Shown here in pieces: positions 7,335 through 14,476 of a stretch of 16,577 bases of DNA; position 1 is the stretch's first letter; each line of letters begins with the position of its first letter. Source of the stretch: JACTUA01 sp964551875 (GTDB lineage: Archaea; Halobacteriota; Methanomicrobia; Methanomicrobiales; JACTUA01); assembly GCA_964551875.1 (NCBI GenBank), contig CAZKEV010000043.1, forward strand, positions 1 to 16,577, written 5' to 3'. The notes beneath the pieces are model-generated. The model saw only the letters and a program-made list of their open reading frames with translations. It made no database searches and was not told the origin of the DNA. A program made the translations under genes and the position numbers.

Positions 7335-8741
7335 ATGAGGGAATACAGGACAATCACCAAGATTGCAGGGCCCCTGCTCTTTGTGGAGAAGACCGAGCCG
7401 GTGGGTTATGGGGAACTCGTGAATATCGTCCTCTCTGACGGCTCCATCAAACGGGGGCAGGTCCTTGACACGAGCGACGAACTGGTGGTGGCCCAGGTCT
7501 TCGAGACGACCGCAGGCATCGGAAGGGACAGCGGCGTCCGGTTCACCGGCGAGACCATCAAGATGCCGGTGGGAAGGGAGATGCTCGGGAGGATCCTCTC
7601 GGGGGGAGGCCACCCCATCGACGGGGGGCCCGAGATCGTTCCCGACAAGCGCCAGGAGATCACCGGGGCCGCCATCAACCCCTACGCACGCCACTCGCCC
7701 GAAGAGTTCATCCAGACGGGGATCTCCACCATCGATGGCATGAACACCCTCGTCCGGGGGCAGAAGCTCCCCATCTTCAGCGGCGCGGGGCTTCCCCACA
7801 ATGATATCGCCCTCCAGATCGCCCGGCAGGCGAAGGTGGTCGGCTCCAAAGAGCCCTTTGCCGTGGTCTTTGCTGCGATGGGGATCACCAAGGAGGAAGC
7901 GAATCATTTCATGGCCGATTTTGAGCGCACGGGGGCCCTTGAACGGGCCGTGGTCCTCTTAAACCTCGCCGATGATCCCGCGGTGGAACGGATCATCACG
8001 CCGAGGCTGGCCCTCACCACCTCCGAGTATCTCGCGTTTGAACTCGGGATGCATGTGCTCGTCATCCTGACCGATATGACCAACTACTGCGAGGCCCTCC
8101 GGCAGATCGGTGCGGCACGGGAGGAGGTGCCCGGGAGAAGGGGGTATCCGGGTTACATGTATACCGACCTCGCGAGCATCTATGAACGTGCCGGGATCAT
8201 CCACGGGGTAAAGGGTTCCATCACCCAGTTCCCCATCCTCACCATGCCGGGCGATGACATCACGCACCCCATTCCGGATCTCACCGGGTACATCACCGAA
8301 GGGCAGATTGTGATCTCCCGTGACCTGCACCGGAAAGGGATCTACCCCCCCATCAATGTGCTGCCCTCCCTCTCCCGGCTGATGAACCTGGGTATCGGCC
8401 CGGGACACACCCGTGAGGACCACAAGAAGGTCTCGGACCAGTGCTACGCGGTCTATGCCGAGGGGAATGACCTCCGGGGGCTCGTGGCCATCGTCGGGAA
8501 GGACGCCCTCTCGGAGCGCGACCGGATGTTCCTCGAGTTCGCCGATCTCTTCGAGGATCGCTTCGTCAGGCAGGGTCCGACCGAGGACCGGTCCATCCAG
8601 GAGACCCTCGACCTGGGATGGGAGCTCCTCGCCACGCTGCCTGTGGAGCAGCTGGTGCGGATCGATCGCGGGCTCATCGAGAAGTTCCACCCCACCTTCA
8701 GGGGGGCGAAGAAGGGGGCTGTACCCGGGGAGACGGGGTAA
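7335..8741 (+). CDS. atpB: A-type ATP synthase regulatory/non-catalytic subunit B
   Basis: A 468-residue non-catalytic partner of A. The barrel domain begins YRTITKIAGPLLFVE. At the place of the P-loop it has SGAGLPHND (149-157), with no GKT, as expected for this subunit, which shapes the nucleotide pocket at the A-B interface but does not hydrolyse ATP. Family motifs include ILTDMTNYCEALRQIGAA and PGRRGYPGYMYTDLA, and the C-terminal helical domain is complete. It starts one base after atpA ends, with GAGGGCGGGAT upstream. No unusual residues noted. Confidence 0.98.
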   Translation: MREYRTITKIAGPLLFVEKTEPVGYGELVNIVLSDGSIKRGQVLDTSDELVVAQVFETTAGIGRDSGVRFTGETIKMPVGREMLGRILSGGGHPIDGGPEIVPDKRQEITGAAINPYARHSPEEFIQTGISTIDGMNTLVRGQKLPIFSGAGLPHNDIALQIARQAKVVGSKEPFAVVFAAMGITKEEANHFMADFERTGALERAVVLLNLADDPAVERIITPRLALTTSEYLAFELGMHVLVILTDMTNYCEALRQIGAAREEVPGRRGYPGYMYTDLASIYERAGIIHGVKGSITQFPILTMPGDDITHPIPDLTGYITEGQIVISRDLHRKGIYPPINVLPSLSRLMNLGIGPGHTREDHKKVSDQCYAVYAEGNDLRGLVAIVGKDALSERDRMFLEFADLFEDRFVRQGPTEDRSIQETLDLGWELLATLPVEQLVRIDRGLIEKFHPTFRGAKKGAVPGETG

Positions 8742-8747
8742 CGCTCC

Positions 8748-9377
8748 ATGGTGCTTCGCGATATCAAACCGACACGCTCTGAACTGATCCGGATCAAGCG
8801 GCAGATCCGGTTCTCCGAGCGGGGCTATACCATCCTGAAATTGAAGCGGGACGGGCTCATCCTCGAATTCAGGAAGGTGCTCTCAGATGCAAAGAAGAGC
8901 CAGAGCGAGCTCCAGGATGCATACCAACGGGCGATGGAACGGATCGCCATCGCCCACACGGTTCAGGGGAGCATCGGCGTGAAGGCAGCAGCCCTCTCCG
9001 TGAAGGAGACGCCAAAGATTGACCTCCGGAGCAAGAACATCATGGGTGTGGTGGTGCCGGAGATCGAGGCCAGCAAGGTGAAGAAAGGGATCCTGGAGAG
9101 GGGCTACAGCCTCATCGGGACCTCCTCGGTCATCGATGAGGCAGCAGAGGGTTTCGAGGATCTCGTGGAGGCCATCATCAGGAGCGCCGAGATCGAGACC
9201 ACCCTGAAGCGCCTTCTCGACGATATCGAGAGCACCAAGCGACGCGTCAATGCCCTTGAGTTCCGGGTGATTCCGGAGCTCAAGGCTGCAGGCGCCTTCA
9301 TCAAGATGCGCCTCGACGAGATGGAGCGGGAGGAGCTCTTCCGGCTGAAGAAGATCAAATCCAAGTCCGGGTCATAG
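8748..9377 (+). CDS. atpD: A-type ATP synthase subunit D (central stalk rotor)
   Basis: A 209-residue rotor shaft that turns inside the A3B3 head. Two long helices (about residues 10-80 and 125-205) form an antiparallel coiled coil around a short middle domain. The start region DIKPTRSELIRIKRQIRFSERGYTILK-type pattern and the end STKRRVNALEFRVIPELK are family signatures. The tail after LFRLKKIK is short compared with the other D copy at the left window edge. It is the last ATPase gene here; no subunit G is seen between it and pgk. Confidence 0.96.
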   Translation: MVLRDIKPTRSELIRIKRQIRFSERGYTILKLKRDGLILEFRKVLSDAKKSQSELQDAYQRAMERIAIAHTVQGSIGVKAAALSVKETPKIDLRSKNIMGVVVPEIEASKVKKGILERGYSLIGTSSVIDEAAEGFEDLVEAIIRSAEIETTLKRLLDDIESTKRRVNALEFRVIPELKAAGAFIKMRLDEMEREELFRLKKIKSKSGS

Positions 9378-9384
9378 GAGGGGT

Positions 9385-10602
9385 ATGGACTTCAGGACAC
9401 TCCAGGAGCTGGGAAGGTTCTCGGGGAGGGTGCTCCTCCTGCGCCTGGACCTGAACTCCCCCATCGATCCCTTCTCGAACCAGATCCTGGACGACAAGCG
9501 GTTCAGGGAGCATATCCCCACCATCGAACGGCTCAGGGACGGGAAGGTGGTGATCCTCACCCACCAGTCCCGGCCCGGGAAGAAGGACTTCACCACCCTC
9601 GAGGCCCATGCCGAGCGGCTCTCCCGGCTCCTCCGCAGGCCGGTCCGGTACCTGGACGATATCGTCGGCTCACGGGCGAAGGAAGCCGTCCGGACGCTCT
9701 CCGAAGGCGATATCCTCATGCTCGAGAACGTCCGGTTCTCCGCCGAGGAGAACCTGAAGCTCCCGGCCGAACAGGCGGCAAAGACGCTCCTTGTCAGGAA
9801 GCTCGCCGCCATGGGGGACCTCTTCGTGAACGATGCCTTCGGGACAGCGCACCGTTCCCAGCCCACTGTGGTGGGCCTTCCCCTTGCCATGCGCTCTGCG
9901 GCGGGGCTCCTCATGGAGAAGGAGGTCTCGATGCTCTCCCGCGTCCTTGCGGGCACCCAGAAACCGGTGACCGCCGTCATGGGCGGGACCAAGGTGGATG
10001 ACTCCATCGCGGTCATGGCCCACATGCTCGACCACGGGATCGCGGACGCGGTCGTCGTGACCGGTGTCGTGGCGAACGTCTTCCTCATCGCCCGGGGGTA
10101 CGACATCGGCGAGCCCTCCACCCAGCTCATCCACCAGCTCGAGTACCTGAAGGAGATCGAGCTCGCCCGGGAGCTCATCGAACGGCATGGTGATGAGATC
10201 CATATCCCCACCTGGGTGGCGGTGCGAAAGGACGGGGAGCGGGTGGAGTACCCCGTGGATGCCATCCCGAAGGATACCCCCGTCATGGACATCGGGGTGG
10301 ACGCGATCGAGGAGATGGCCGATCTGATCCGGGCTTCGGGGACCGTGGTCTTCAACGGCCCGGCCGGGGTCTTCGAAGAGGAGGCTTTCGCCCTCGGTAC
10401 GGTCGAGCTCCTCAATGCCACCGCTCAGGCGCCCTTCTCGGTCATCGGGGGCGGCCACACCGGCGCCATGGTTGAGAAGCTCGGCCTCGAGGGAAAGATC
10501 ACCCATGTCTCGACGGGCGGGGGGGCCTGCCTCGAGTTCCTCACGGGAAAGAAGCTCCCCGCCATCGAGGCCCTCGAGATCTCGAAGCAGAAGTTCGGGT
10601 GA
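9385..10602 (+). CDS. pgk: Phosphoglycerate kinase
   Basis: A 405-residue archaeal-type enzyme (EC 2.7.2.3) that interconverts 1,3-bisphosphoglycerate + ADP and 3-phosphoglycerate + ATP. In a methanogen it should run mainly towards gluconeogenesis. Visible motifs: LRLDLNSPID (19-28) for 3-phosphoglycerate binding, GGTKVDDSI (200-208) and FNGPAGVFE (323-331) in the nucleotide domain, GGGHTG (355-360) and STGGGACLEFL near the end. AGGAGG just before ATG 9385 is strong. Only 7 bases separate it from atpD and no terminator is seen, so it is probably read with the ATPase genes. Its last 156 bases have a decayed second copy at 11032-11188. Confidence 0.96.
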   Translation: MDFRTLQELGRFSGRVLLLRLDLNSPIDPFSNQILDDKRFREHIPTIERLRDGKVVILTHQSRPGKKDFTTLEAHAERLSRLLRRPVRYLDDIVGSRAKEAVRTLSEGDILMLENVRFSAEENLKLPAEQAAKTLLVRKLAAMGDLFVNDAFGTAHRSQPTVVGLPLAMRSAAGLLMEKEVSMLSRVLAGTQKPVTAVMGGTKVDDSIAVMAHMLDHGIADAVVVTGVVANVFLIARGYDIGEPSTQLIHQLEYLKEIELARELIERHGDEIHIPTWVAVRKDGERVEYPVDAIPKDTPVMDIGVDAIEEMADLIRASGTVVFNGPAGVFEEEAFALGTVELLNATAQAPFSVIGGGHTGAMVEKLGLEGKITHVSTGGGACLEFLTGKKLPAIEALEISKQKFG

Positions 10603-10606
10603 ACAG

Positions 10607-10613
10607 TTTTTTT
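10607..10613 (+). terminator. Oligo-T terminator after pgk
   Basis: Seven consecutive T bases start five bases after the pgk stop codon. Archaeal RNA polymerase stops at such runs without needing a hairpin. It would close the ATPase-pgk transcript. Confidence 0.6.
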
Positions 10614-10654
10614 CCCTCTCCTTGAGCTCCTGCTATTCCGGGATGGATCCAGGG

Positions 10655-10661
10655 AAATATT
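10655..10661 (+). promoter_or_regulatory. Putative TATA box of the tautomerase gene
   Basis: AAATATT preceded by AGGG resembles an archaeal TATA box. A start about 25 bases downstream (near 10683) would give a leader of about 45 bases that begins just before the hairpin at 10691. This suggests the tautomerase gene is transcribed apart from pgk. Confidence 0.5.
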
Positions 10662-10690
10662 CATAGAGACGGAGATCGATATCCCTCTCC

Positions 10691-10713
10691 CACCGACCGG
10701 AGGAGGGTCGGTG
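10691..10713 (+). promoter_or_regulatory. Leader hairpin with a GGAGGAG loop
   Basis: CACCGACC (10691-10698) pairs perfectly with GGTCGGTG (10706-10713) around the 7-base loop GGAGGAG. The loop equals a ribosome binding sequence, but a second and better placed site, AAGGTGA, lies just before the ATG at 10730. The stem is G/C rich and should be stable. It may affect translation or mRNA stability, or bind a protein. Structure is read directly; role is inference. Confidence 0.55.
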
Positions 10714-10729
10714 CCTAGGAAGGTGAAGT

Positions 10730-10945
10730 ATGCCACTTGTGAAGGTGTATCTTGACAAGGGTTCGCAGACCGCGAGACGGCGGGCAGATCTTGCCCGGAA
10801 GATCACGGATCTCATCGTGAAGGAGACGGGGATGCCTCAGCAGTATACCTGGGTGATGATCCACGAGATCCCCGAGGAAGACTGGATCGTGGATCGCCTC
10901 ACGGTCACAGAGCTGAAAGCGAAACTTGGGGCTGGAAAGAAGTAA
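10730..10945 (+). CDS. 4-oxalocrotonate tautomerase-like protein
   Basis: A 71-residue member of the small tautomerase superfamily, which form hexamers with an N-terminal proline as general base after Met removal. P1 is present (MPLVKVYL), followed by the family pattern LARKITDLIVKETGMP and WVMIHEIPEEDW. Counting from P1, position 11, arginine in the Pseudomonas 4-OT enzyme, is serine, and the place of Arg39 appears to be tryptophan. True 4-oxalocrotonate activity is therefore unlikely; many archaeal members have unknown substrates. AAGGTGA sets the start. It sits between pgk and the pgk relic. The family is well supported, the substrate unknown. Confidence 0.85.
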   Translation: MPLVKVYLDKGSQTARRRADLARKITDLIVKETGMPQQYTWVMIHEIPEEDWIVDRLTVTELKAKLGAGKK

Positions 10946-11031
10946 CCGATGCGGTTCCGGGATACCGACCCGGATGGGCTAACCACCGGAGCACCTGAAA
11001 ACTCCCTCACCGGTCACCCCGCGGGGGATAC

Positions 11032-11188
11032 GGGGGCGGTCACATTCGTGCCAGGGTGGAGAAGCCCGGCCGCGACGAGAAGACCCCCCGTATCTCCACG
11101 GGCGGGGGGGACCTGCATCGAGTTCCTCACGGGAAAGAAGCCTATGGCCGCCGAGGCCCCGGAGCTCTCGAAGAAGACGTCCGGGTGA
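11032..11188 (+). pseudogene. Relic of the pgk 3' end (partial, frameshifted)
   Basis: These 157 bases align along their length with the last 156 bases of pgk (10447-10602), including the stop codon. In the first part the pgk frame reads GGHIRARVEKPGRDEKTPRISTGGG against GGGHTGAMVEKLGLEGKITHVSTGGG. One extra A after the G run (near 11111) shifts the frame; after it the sequence reads TCIEFLTGKKPMAAEAPELSKKTSG against ACLEFLTGKKLPAIEALEISKQKFG. By eye the last 90 bases are about five-sixths identical. The relic has no start, lacks the rest of the enzyme and cannot be functional PGK. Homology to the left of about 11015 is not clear. An open frame from 10949 covers it but looks accidental. Confidence 0.88.
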
Positions 11189-11349
11189 TGGGAATCATCT
11201 ATTTCTGCGAACCTTGGTATTGAGGAGCCATCGCCATGGGGTTCCAGGCAATGTGAGCAGGGAGATGGAGGATCGTGAAGGTGATGACCGTGAGATACAG
11301 CGTTCGAAGGGCTGTGGCCTCCTTACATTCGGTGCAATCGTGGATCAGG

Positions 11350-11356
11350 TTAATAA
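11350..11356 (+). promoter_or_regulatory. Possible TATA box upstream of the SRPBCC gene
   Basis: TTAATAA lies about 50 bases before ATG 11402; a start near 11380 would leave a short leader with GGGAGG (11387-11392). This is a weak call from position only. Between the pgk relic (ends 11188) and this box I see no gene or clear RNA. Confidence 0.35.
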
Positions 11357-11401
11357 GGGAAGAAGACGAGAAGACCGCAGCAAAATGGGAGGATGAGCAG
11401 A

Positions 11402-12377
11402 ATGTCACCGGCGAATCAAAAGAATGAGAGGGGGGAATTAACAATCACCCGCATCTTTCGATGCACCGTGCGGGCTCGTTTGGAAGGCGTGGACAGAGCC
11501 GGATCTTGTGAAGCTCTGGTGGGGGCCGAGAAGGTTCACAGCGCCTTTCATCAGGATCGATCTCCGCGTGGGCGGCAGGTATCTCTACTGCATGCGATCC
11601 CCCAAGGGCAGGGACTTCTGGAGCACAGGCGTCTACCGCGAGATCGATCCCCTCAAGAGGATCGTCTCCACGGACAGCTTTGCGGACGAGAAGGGCAACA
11701 TTGTTCCGGCTTCGCACTACGGAATGAGCGGGGACTGGCCGCGGGAGTTGCTGGTGACCGTGACATTCGAGGAACATGACGGCAGGACAACGCTCACCCT
11801 GCGGCATGCCGGCATCCCGGCTGGCGAGATGAGCAATCTCGCTGAAGCCGCCTGGAACGAATCCTTCGACAAGCTCGAAAAGGTCCTGGAAGAGGAGAAA
11901 TCCCGCCGGGTAAAGACCATTCTTGTCGCCGAACCGGGAAAACAGGAGGCTTCCATCATCCGTATCTTCGACGCCCCGCGTGAGCGCGTGTGGAAGGCGT
12001 TCACGGATCCGGAGCTCATGACCCGATGGTGGGCGCCGAGGAGGTTTGCGATCATCGTGGACAGGATGGACGTGAGACCGGGCGGCGTCTGGCGCATCAT
12101 CAACCGCGACAGCGAAGGCAACGAGTTTGGATTTCACGGCGTGTATCACGAGGTTACGTCGCCCGAGCGGCTTGTCTATACCTTCGAATTCGAGGGTATG
12201 CCGGGCCATGTGCTGCTGGGAATCGTTACGTTCGAGGATCTCGACGGCAGGACGAAGCTGACGGAAAAATCCGTCTTCGAGACGGTTGGGGATCGCGACG
12301 GGATGCTCCAGTCAGGGATGGAGGAAGGGGGGCCCGAGATCATGGATCGTCTCGCCGAACTCGTGGAGAAAGGGTAA
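11402..12377 (+). pseudogene. Tandem SRPBCC/AHSA1-domain protein, frameshifted near its start
   Basis: Two AHSA1-type START/SRPBCC domains in a row; these small barrels bind hydrophobic ligands or partner proteins. Domain 1 starts in one frame (ATG 11402, MSPANQKNERGELTITRIF) and continues in the next frame as DAPCGLVWKAWTEPDLVKLWWGPRRF. The shift is one extra T in TTT at 11456-11458: removing it restores the family pattern. The remaining frame is open from 11508 to 12377 (289 residues). Domain 2 starts around KTILVAEPGKQEASIIRIFDAPRERVWKAFTDPE, which looks like the beginning of a stand-alone family member, so the protein may be a fusion of two adjacent genes. GGGAGG lies before ATG 11402. 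Sequence error is as likely as a real mutation. It runs directly into the DUF1801 gene. Confidence 0.82.
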
Positions 12378-12719
12378 ATGACAGTCGATGAGTTTATGAA
12401 GACCGGGGTTCTGCCAGAATTTCAACCCATTGTGGCGATGTTGCGTGAGCTGATGCGTGAGATGGCTCCAGACGCAAAAGAAGAGATAAGGTACGGCATA
12501 CCCGCGTACAAGGGCAGGCGAATCCTCGCCGTCATCAGCCCGACCAGGAAAGATATCACCTTTGCCTTTTCCCGCGGTGCGGAGTTCGAGGACAGATACG
12601 GTCTGCTCCAGGGTAAGGGAAAAGTATCAAAACACGTCAAGATCAAAGACCTTCAAAGGATAAACAAGGACGCGCTGCGCTACTACATCAAACAGGCCCT
12701 GGAATTCGACGTGAAATGA
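12378..12719 (+). CDS. DUF1801-family protein
   Basis: A 113-residue soluble protein of the DUF1801 (YdhG-like) family. The pattern EEIRYGIPAYKGRRILAVISPTRKDITFAFSRGAEF, then RINKDALRYYIKQAL at the end, is typical. The fold has been compared with frataxin-like iron chaperones, but no clear function is established. The ATG directly follows the TAA of the SRPBCC gene, so both are one transcription unit. AHSA1 and DUF1801 genes often lie together in bacteria, which suggests that the pair arrived by transfer; that is inference. Confidence 0.85.
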   Translation: MTVDEFMKTGVLPEFQPIVAMLRELMREMAPDAKEEIRYGIPAYKGRRILAVISPTRKDITFAFSRGAEFEDRYGLLQGKGKVSKHVKIKDLQRINKDALRYYIKQALEFDVK

Positions 12720-12729
12720 GGCTATCGTG

Positions 12730-12767
12730 AAAAAACCCTATAAGCCACAGGGAGAGAATCCTGTTTT
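12730..12767. terminator. Bidirectional terminator between convergent genes
   Basis: On the plus strand ACAGG (12747-12751) pairs with CCTGT (12760-12764) around an 8-base loop and ends in a TTTT run (12764-12767). On the minus strand the A run at 12730-12735 reads as six T bases about 60 bases past the stop of the minus-strand gene. The element is well placed to stop both transcripts. Confidence 0.5.
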
Positions 12768-12793
12768 GCTGTACCGTATCGTACCAGGTTTCT

Positions 12794-13843
12794 CTACGAC
12801 ATAAAATCGTCGGGTCTCGGAAGGGCATCCTCCTGTATCTCCGGTAAGTTCCGGTAAAAGTTGTAGAATTCGGTGTAGAGGCTGAGGTTCAACTGGGGCC
12901 TGTCTGAACTCTCATCCCACTTGACCAGCCAGTTCGGGATCTCGTTCCCACTCGCATCCTTCAATTTGTTGATCGATTCCAGAGCCTTGAAATAATCATC
13001 AAAATAGGTCTTCATCTTCCGGTCAACCACCTTGAAGGACGGCTGTTTGAAACCGATCTGGTTCAGGTAGAAGCCGATGATCGTCTTATCGAGAGACATG
13101 TCAGGATTGGAGATGTCGGTATAGGTGATATACTGGATCTGGTCGATGAATTTGATCTTCAGGGCCCATCGTGTCGAACCGGGCGAGAACGTGACGTTTA
13201 ACAGATCCCTGTATACCTCGGTGCAGATCCTGATGGACCTCTTCAGGTCCCGGAGGATGTCGGTGGAGATCCTTCCCTCCCCTTCGGCAATCTGTCTCAC
13301 CAGCGGTGACCGGGGATCGAGGAGGATGATGGTGATCTTTGAACCCCGGATCAGCTTGTTCTTTATCCCCCATACCGCGGATTTCTTTACGAACTGGTTG
13401 AGGTCCTGGTGGATCTTGTCGATGACAGACCTTCCCAGAATCTTGATCTCCTGTTTCTCCTCTGATAGCCAGATCTCCTTGTAGACCGGGTAATCCTCCC
13501 TGTGCGCCGAGAGCTCGAGAATCCCCGGTGTCACTGACTGCAACTGTTCTTTCAGGCGAAGATAGGTCCTCTCGGAGATAAAGTTCGCGAGTGTTTCAGA
13601 CCTCGAAGCCTTCAGTATCGTCCTCTCGGCGATCTCCTCTGACTCGATACCCGAGTTGATGAATTCATGGATCAGTTTGACAATGCCTGAGACGATGGTT
13701 GATAACCCGATGGCGAGCACGATCTGCTTGTAGATCGATGGTTCCGCCAGGGAGAAGGGGATCAGGGTAAAGATGATCCCTGCGGAGATAATAATAAAAG
13801 GGGATAAAAATTTCAGCTTTTTATTGAGAGCCCCGATATCCAT
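12794..13843 (-). CDS. Membrane-anchored protein with possible phospholipase D-like cytoplasmic domain
   Basis: A 349-residue protein with two N-terminal membrane helices (about 12-31 and 37-58) and a soluble remainder. I do not recognise a named family. Residues 135-190 contain ILGRSV, then, after a helix, GSKITIILLDPRSPLVRQIAEGEG. This resembles the G-R-S ... LLLDP-x-S-x-LV pattern of catalytically reduced phospholipase D-like domains found in some regulators and defence-associated proteins; no HKD motif is seen, so no lipase activity is claimed. The C-terminal third has YITYTDISNPD and FYNFYRNLPEIQED. Base composition looks more A/T rich than its neighbours, which may mean transfer. A TATA box about 27 bases before the ATG suggests a leaderless transcript. 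Real gene: confident; domain: tentative. Confidence 0.82.
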   Translation of the reverse strand: MDIGALNKKLKFLSPFIIISAGIIFTLIPFSLAEPSIYKQIVLAIGLSTIVSGIVKLIHEFINSGIESEEIAERTILKASRSETLANFISERTYLRLKEQLQSVTPGILELSAHREDYPVYKEIWLSEEKQEIKILGRSVIDKIHQDLNQFVKKSAVWGIKNKLIRGSKITIILLDPRSPLVRQIAEGEGRISTDILRDLKRSIRICTEVYRDLLNVTFSPGSTRWALKIKFIDQIQYITYTDISNPDMSLDKTIIGFYLNQIGFKQPSFKVVDRKMKTYFDDYFKALESINKLKDASGNEIPNWLVKWDESSDRPQLNLSLYTEFYNFYRNLPEIQEDALPRPDDFMS

Positions 13844-13866
13844 GAGTGAGGGATGATTCTCCCCGC

Positions 13867-13874
13867 TATTATAC
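13867..13874 (-). promoter_or_regulatory. Putative TATA box of the membrane/PLD-like gene
   Basis: On the minus strand GTATAATA stands about 27 bases before the ATG at 13843. Archaeal transcription would then begin at or very near the ATG, and no ribosome binding site is seen just before it, which fits leaderless translation. Confidence 0.6.
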
Positions 13875-14100
13875 TTATTTGTGGTCTTCAGCGCAGCATT
13901 CTCAGGCTCAAAAAGAGACCGGGAGTGGTCGGATCAGGAATTGGCTGTGTGAACGCTATGCGAGAAAACCTTTCCCGGCTGATAAAAGGTCTTCGATTAT
14001 ACCCGGTATCGGGCGGCCCCTCTTTCCCGAACGGACCAGCCCCGGGGATCTGTGCGTTCATGGGAGGCCACCTTTCAAAAATTATCCACAGGGGTAAAAG

Positions 14101-14107
14101 TTTTATA
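14101..14107 (+). promoter_or_regulatory. Putative TATA box of the small membrane protein
   Basis: TTTTATA, preceded by the purine-rich GGGGTAAAAG, would start transcription near 14130, about 10 bases before the ATG at 14141. The stretch 13875-14100 holds no gene that I can support: the open frame there has no membrane or domain signal and no ribosome site. Confidence 0.5.
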
Positions 14108-14140
14108 GGGAACCTGCAAAGGCTTCATTCGGTGCAAACC

Positions 14141-14437
14141 ATGTTCAATTGTGCCAGGATGAATGTAAAGCCCGTTTGGGCGCTCATCGTGGGCATAGCG
14201 ATCACCTACTTCTCCGGTTTCCTCACCCCGCTCTTCCCGGAGAGGACCGTCGATGTCCTCCAGTGGGGATCGCCCTTCCCCTACCTCCACCTGGTCGCGA
14301 CGTTTCCCGGGCCGGCCTTCGTGGACTGGCCCATCGCAGTCATCGACTGCCTGATCTGGACAATCATCGCCTTTGTGATCCTGTACTTCATCTGGCCCCG
14401 GGGACCCCTTGAAGAGAAGTGTGTCGTGAAGAAATAA
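14141..14437 (+). CDS. Small two-helix membrane protein
   Basis: A 98-residue hypothetical protein with helices at about 11-31 (PVWALIVGIAITYFSG) and 62-85 (DCLIWTIIAFVILYFIW), a 30-residue loop rich in P, F and W between them, and a basic tail. No family recognised. The frame is open back to 13853, but a TATA box at 14101 and the onset of membrane-protein character favour ATG 14141 (GGTGC upstream) or ATG 14159 (CCAGG upstream, 92 residues). It converges with the lipoprotein gene. Confidence 0.68.
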   Translation: MFNCARMNVKPVWALIVGIAITYFSGFLTPLFPERTVDVLQWGSPFPYLHLVATFPGPAFVDWPIAVIDCLIWTIIAFVILYFIWPRGPLEEKCVVKK

Positions 14438-14476
14438 CGGTGGATGATTCAACCGCCCGGAAAAATCACCCTTTTT
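14438..14476. terminator. Bidirectional terminator region
   Basis: Between two convergent genes: a T run on the plus strand (14472-14476), an A run (14461-14465) that reads as T on the minus strand, and an imperfect inverted repeat CGGTGGA/TCAACCG (14438-14455) directly after the plus-strand stop. Confidence 0.5.

Noticed and set aside
7335..8741. Missing P-loop in atpB as a defect
   Set aside because: Loss of the Walker A motif is normal for the non-catalytic B subunit.
10949..11188. A new 79-residue gene
   Set aside because: Its second half is the frameshifted pgk end and its first half has no protein-like pattern, so it is a relic.
11297..11315. tRNA T-arm-like hairpin (ACAGC, GTTCGAAGG, GCTGT)
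   Set aside because: The loop is nine bases instead of seven, and no acceptor, D or anticodon arm can be found around it.
11199..11444. Minus-strand hydrophobic frame upstream of the SRPBCC gene
   Set aside because: It covers the promoter region and start of the SRPBCC gene, lacks a ribosome site and has no domain signal.
11326..14140. CATTCGGTGCAA present at about 11326 and again at about 14127
   Set aside because: A 12-base match is expected several times by chance in a window of this size, and the two contexts differ.
13853..14140. N-terminal extension of the small membrane protein
   Set aside because: The extension has no domain signal, overlaps the promoter of the divergent gene, and a TATA box at 14101 fits a start at 14141.
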